This document shows, piece after piece, positions 59,769-64,000 of a DNA stretch of 64,000 nt. Source of the stretch: Hirudinaria manillensis. Lineage: Eukaryota; Annelida; Clitellata; Hirudinida; Hirudinidae. The notes under the pieces were generated by a model that ran no database searches, was not told where the DNA came from, and was given only the letters and a program-made list of their open reading frames with translations. The position numbers and the translations under genes were made by a program. Where the stretch lies: NCBI GenBank assembly GCA_034509925.1, contig CM067535.1:2732501-2796500 (forward strand), in the 5' to 3' direction. Every line of letters begins with the position of its first letter. Positions within the stretch are counted from its first letter, which is position 1.

Positions 59769-61064
59769 TTAGCACTCATTGAATAATGTTGCGATAACCA
59801 TCAAAACGATCCCATTTTCATGAGCTTTCACACCTTTTGATAGCAAGTACTTTACTTCTTCGGTTACTATTGAATTTAATAATATCAATAATTCAGGTTG
59901 AAGTTTTTTTTAATATATCTAACAATTGATTATTTGGTAAACTAGTCATTTCTTCAAGCATATACCTTTCTGAATGAAATCTAAATATTTGTCAACATGA
60001 GTGAATAGGCTAGTTGAACATGGATATCCTAGTCTCGTCAAATAGCTTTTAGCAATGCCAACTTGGGTCCATATTCCGCGCTTGTTTTGACAGACAAATC
60101 CATTTCCACTATCTCCCTAAAAATAGTTATTGAAATTTATCATAAAAAAAACTAAAAATATTATAAAACAATTTATTGAAATTCGCAACATAACAACCAT
60201 GCATGTGTTACGCCCAAATTTAGTTGGGACTGATCCGACGCAGAAGAGTTTGTTATATTCAAGGTAGTTCTTGTATCCAGAATCATTCATTTTACCAATG
60301 AACTCAGATAAATATTGTGCACATTCCTCGTTAGACATTATATTCATTCTTGTTTGTCGCAAGTGTTCAGGCGTTTTTGAAGTTCCTACAAGTACAAAAT
60401 AGCTCAATGACTTACAAAAATATCATAAATGTAGTTCAACCTTCTTCAGTTAGTCCGAAACCAAATACTACGCAGTGTCGGTAAGACATCAGCTCATTCC
60501 ATGACAATATTTTATCAGGCAAACATATTGGACGTATTAATGAAGTGAATGTCAGTGGAGAAGATAACCTTAGCAATGCTATATCGTAAATTGTAGATTT
60601 ATCAAAATAACTAGGATGAGGGGCAACATGAGAAATTTTCAATTCTTCCAGGTAAGGGTCATTGAATTTAACGCTCCCAACTTTGATGTAGATCTTGGAA
60701 AGTTGTTGATTACTACGAAAATTTTTAAATATTTTTATTTGTTGTTTATATTTGTGAGATGCTTAACAATAACGATACTTAATATCAAATTACTTATGTG
60801 TAGGTTTCAAATGATAAATATTTTTTTAAATCATTTATGAATTATAATTATTATACTATTCTGCTTATGATGATAGAACCAACTCAATGCAATGCGCTGC
60901 GGTGAGAATCCATCTTTCAGATATGATACTTCCACCACAGTAACCGCCGCCTTCACGTATTAATTGGACTTGCCATGGCCAGGCACCTTGCTTGGCATTC
61001 TCTCCTCTGATTATATAAGGACCGAAATTTGAAATAGAAAGTTCATCGCGTGTTCCACAGAAAC
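59769..61064 (-). other. Protease module of copy F (exons 20-24)
   Basis: [13 protein letters not shown] and GDSGNG are all present, with FGPY then IIRGEN at the activation site. This is the copy closest to a catalytically competent protease by sequence. It still lacks a basic P1 residue and a normal SWG strand (GIAKSYLTR). Confidence 0.75.
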
Positions 61065-64000
61065 CTTTTGAATTTAAAAAAAAAAAACTATTATTTTGCT
61101 CATCGAAACTTATCAACCAATATTTTAATTCTACAACATTATGACATTATTATGTAGCCTTATATTAAATTGGCAATAAGGAATTCCACATAATTTTTAG
61201 CAAGTTATTAGCCTTCAGACAATAAAAACAAAACAAACAATCCCTCCTAAAATTGATTTTAAATTTATTAGTATCAAAATTTAAATTATGATAAATAAAT
61301 ATTACCTGCTGCGTTCTCGCATTGAATTTTTACAAACTTTTCTGTTTGACAATGCGAACTTAAAAAATAAATTATATAAAGCGAAAAACATATATTTAAG
61401 TTAAATAACGATTAATACTATAATTACTAAATTACTTTTATTCACACCTTGCTTTAAATAATTTCGTGAATGAAGAACTTTTGTTATTGAAACCTCCCTC
61501 TTCGATTGTTAAAAACTTTCTCGTTCTGTTCCCTAATGCTTCATAACTGGTCGCTAGATGAAAACTGGTTGCCAAAAAGAAGACATATAATAAATATTAC
61601 TATATTTCAAGTTAAATTAAACAAATGTCGTGAAATATTTTATATATATTAAATCTACTCAAAACTAGAATAACTTGTATATACAACATACCTGCCATGT
61701 TGCTGGCATACATCAATGCTGTAGACAATTTTCCATCCTTGCGAACATATATAGAAATCAGTTTCCCCCTTAAAAGATGCGGTTATAAATTCCAGTCCTG
61801 TATGTGTATTTACTAAAACACGTTTAAGCTTTTCATAATTTAAATATTATATAATCGGAATGTTAAATTTTTTAAGTTATGAAACTCGTACGGCAAGAAT
61901 GTTCATCAGAATAGTCTTGACAGTCAACGTTGCCATCGCAAACAGCCGTCATGTTAATACACAAGTCTCTCTTCGTACATTTGAACTTTCCTTCTTCGCA
62001 TTTCATTTCTTATAATTGTTATTTTAGAATTCTTTTTAAATATAAACAATATGTCTTCCATGTTAATCAACTTTGAAAACTTTACTGCACGATTGATCCT
62101 CATCATCTCCTAGACGACAGTCATGGGTTCCATCACACAGCCAGTCCTTAGGTATGCAAGGTCCTTCGTGACATTTGTATTCGCGAGGGAAGCATTCCCA
62201 AAAAACTTCCGCCTTGCTCATTTCTAAGAAAAATATGTTTATTTTGTAATCAGGTCATACTATGGATTAAAACATAATTCAATTTTATTCAGACGTTTAC
62301 TTATTTTATAAAATTAAAATGACCTCTGGAGTCCTCTTTTGATAAAACTTCCACTTCGCAAAGTACTAGAAGTTTTCTTCGCAATGTTCCGTGTTTTTTA
62401 ATAGTTACATAGATACCAAAGGTGGGTCTATTGCACGTTATGTTGATGGAAGTTCCTGATTTTATATTTAATTTCAATGAAATTTATTTTGTTTTATTTG
62501 TTGCTAGAATAATAACTTAATTGAAATCTTGATGGAAAACTTTCGATGGCACAAATAAATGTAAAAATTTTAAAACATGCCATTATCGGCTTTATCACCA
62601 CTATAGGAATAGTAACCACATGTCTGCTCCTCGTAATAATTTTCATCGTTTGAAACATATACATTAATATCGTAATTATCTTTTCCTGGAAAAACATCAA
62701 GAAGGTATCATTACTGACACTTTCGATGCTTAGTTAGTCAAATTAATTACCTAATCAATTACATTATTTAGAATAAAAGATGTTAAGAAATGGTTTATGG
62801 ACTAGCCTGTTAAATTTCGCCAAAAGTGCATGTTAACATCTGTGACATAATAACTATTATCCAATACCACACGCCACCATGCAACGTTGTTTTGGAATCC
62901 TCCAATCACAGCACATGTTTTTATGTTGCCATCAACAGCAAAGATCGATGCGGTATCGAGCAATGTTCCGGTGCTATAAGTTGATTTTTTAAAGGCTAGA
63001 TTAACTGCAATAGATACAAGTTTAGTTTCAGAAGCATTTATATCAATTTCATTCTGAAATCTGAAAATTTGTTATTCGTTTAATAAAGTGGCATTATGTA
63101 ATTCTTCGTATGCATATCAAACCGTTCCTATATCCTTGCCATTGCAAATAATTTTTTTAAATACCCATAATTTAACCTAGGGAAGATTTGTTTCATTTCT
63201 GAAGATTATATTGGACAACAAATTTTAAAGAATTGTGCGTAAAACAACGAACAAACGAAGCAATAAAAATTCCCAAAGGTATATCTGAAAGGAGACTTTG
63301 TGAATTTGAGAAGTGCTCACTGGTAGATCGTAGGAAACGAAAGTTAATCATAGGCGATTTGGCGAATACAAAAGTCAGAGAAATTTACAAAACAAAAAGA
63401 AGACTTAATTTCACATCTTCCTGGATGGATCGCTGCAAACGATAACAACATTTAAATAATCAATATTTGAATACTTGAATCCAACCACTTTTAACGATGA
63501 GTTTGTAATAGAAATAGATAGAAATCTAACGTGATTTCCTGTCAGCCTTTAGTTGAATTTCGCAAAGGACTAGCATAGTCTTCCTGAATCCTCCCGTTCT
63601 TGTTATAGTAATAACTTTGCCAAATATCGGTTTGTTGCATATTATTTCGATGTGTTTAGCTGTGTAATGATTTGAGATTAACAAAAATTGGATTAATGAA
63701 TAACAACTCTTCTTAGCAAAAAACAATTGTCCAGTTATAAGTAAGCCAAGGTTGACATTAATAAATTTCATTAGTGTAACCAATATTATTGGATTGACCA
63801 CATAGAATAAATACATAAATAAATATTCACCGACCGAAAAAAATATTGGATGAACCCTGAAATGAAGCGCATAAGTTTTCTTCGAAATACTCGGAATTTG
63901 TTGAAATGTATATATTCAAAGAGTTCATAAAGTATAAATCTATGAATAATATTAATAATTATAATCTATAATTATAATCACACAATATTAAAACTAACAA
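59769..64000 (-). CDS. Copy F (partial): FTP3 (part)-FTP4-LDLa(x2)-SRCR-serine protease
   Basis: Exons 10 to 24 are in the window and open: 63835-63939, 63531-63659, 62807-63004, 62581-62685, 62324-62455, 62086-62223, 61892-62008, 61692-61812, 61448-61564, 61306-61358, 60884-61064, 60441-60712, 60198-60385, 59966-60116, 59769-59866. The signal exon, FTP1, FTP2 and the first exon of FTP3 lie beyond the right edge. The triad is complete and the serine box is GDSGNG, the only copy besides A to keep Asp194. The acceptor before exon 20 has CAA where paralogues have CAG, and an AG three bases further in (CAAAAG then GTTTC) keeps the frame at the cost of one codon. Introns after exons 12 and 13 start with GC; the intron after exon 17 starts with GT. 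Its first LDLa repeat has drifted ([14 protein letters not shown]). Confidence 0.85.

Noticed and set aside
1-64000. tRNA, rRNA, bacterial operon, riboswitch or CRISPR signals
   Set aside because: None seen; intron-rich genes and eukaryotic transposons rule out a bacterial reading of the window.

Overview
The window is AT-rich invertebrate animal DNA. Genes have many short exons, introns of mostly 60-300 bp with AG acceptors, secreted mosaic proteins, and decayed LINEs and LTR elements. I cannot fix the phylum. An arthropod or another protostome is plausible, but that is a guess from the domain and transposon types.

The dominant content is a head-to-tail tandem array on the minus strand of one 24-exon gene family, here called copies A to F. 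I assembled the exons by hand from splice signals and reading phase. Copies A (3656-11998), B (13627-20156) and E (47234-54140) are open from ATG to stop. Copy C (23545-30733) has a 10-nt deletion and copy D (33575-40854) a 1-nt insertion, each shifting frame in the first lectin domain. Copy F (59769 to the right edge) lacks its first nine exons because the window ends. An orphan pair of last exons lies at 43478-43826, and decayed lectin exons of a further copy lie at about 458-1290. The full product is about 1,085-1,097 residues: signal peptide, four fucolectin/tachylectin-4 (FTP, F-type lectin) domains, two LDL-receptor class A repeats, an SRCR domain and a chymotrypsin-fold serine protease domain. 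The last three modules occur in the order known from TMPRSS/hepsin-type proteases, here preceded by four lectin domains and without an N-terminal membrane anchor. The protease end is unusual throughout: there is no basic residue at the activation site, and several copies have GNSG in place of GDSG. Copy A has lost both catalytic His (to Gln) and catalytic Ser (to Thr) while the rest of its frame is intact. Together this reads as an expanding family of secreted recognition proteins with a protease or protease-homologue tail. An immune or haemolymph role is inference only.

Layout. 1-3655: lectin-exon relics, then a roughly 140-bp tandem repeat carrying a CTCF-like motif. 3656-11998: copy A, with an R4/Dong-like LINE remnant in intron 8 next to a TAA microsatellite. 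13627-20156: copy B. 20157-23544: intergenic, with a LINE relic split by a solo LTR. 23545-30733: copy C, with a solo LTR in intron 8. 30734-33574: intergenic, with a LINE tail and a second promoter-like block. 33575-40854: copy D, with a solo LTR in intron 8. 40855-47233: a patchwork of a duplicated LINE relic, the orphan exons, a truncated LTR, and a complete 2.2-kb LTR element that encodes only a gag-like protein. 47234-54140: copy E. 54382-57798: a GC-rich CR1/L2-like LINE with a broken reading frame. 59769-64000: copy F.

Each complete copy has a shared 5' block about 80-110 bp above its ATG, with a TATA-like box and GATA-type motifs, which suggests common regulation.
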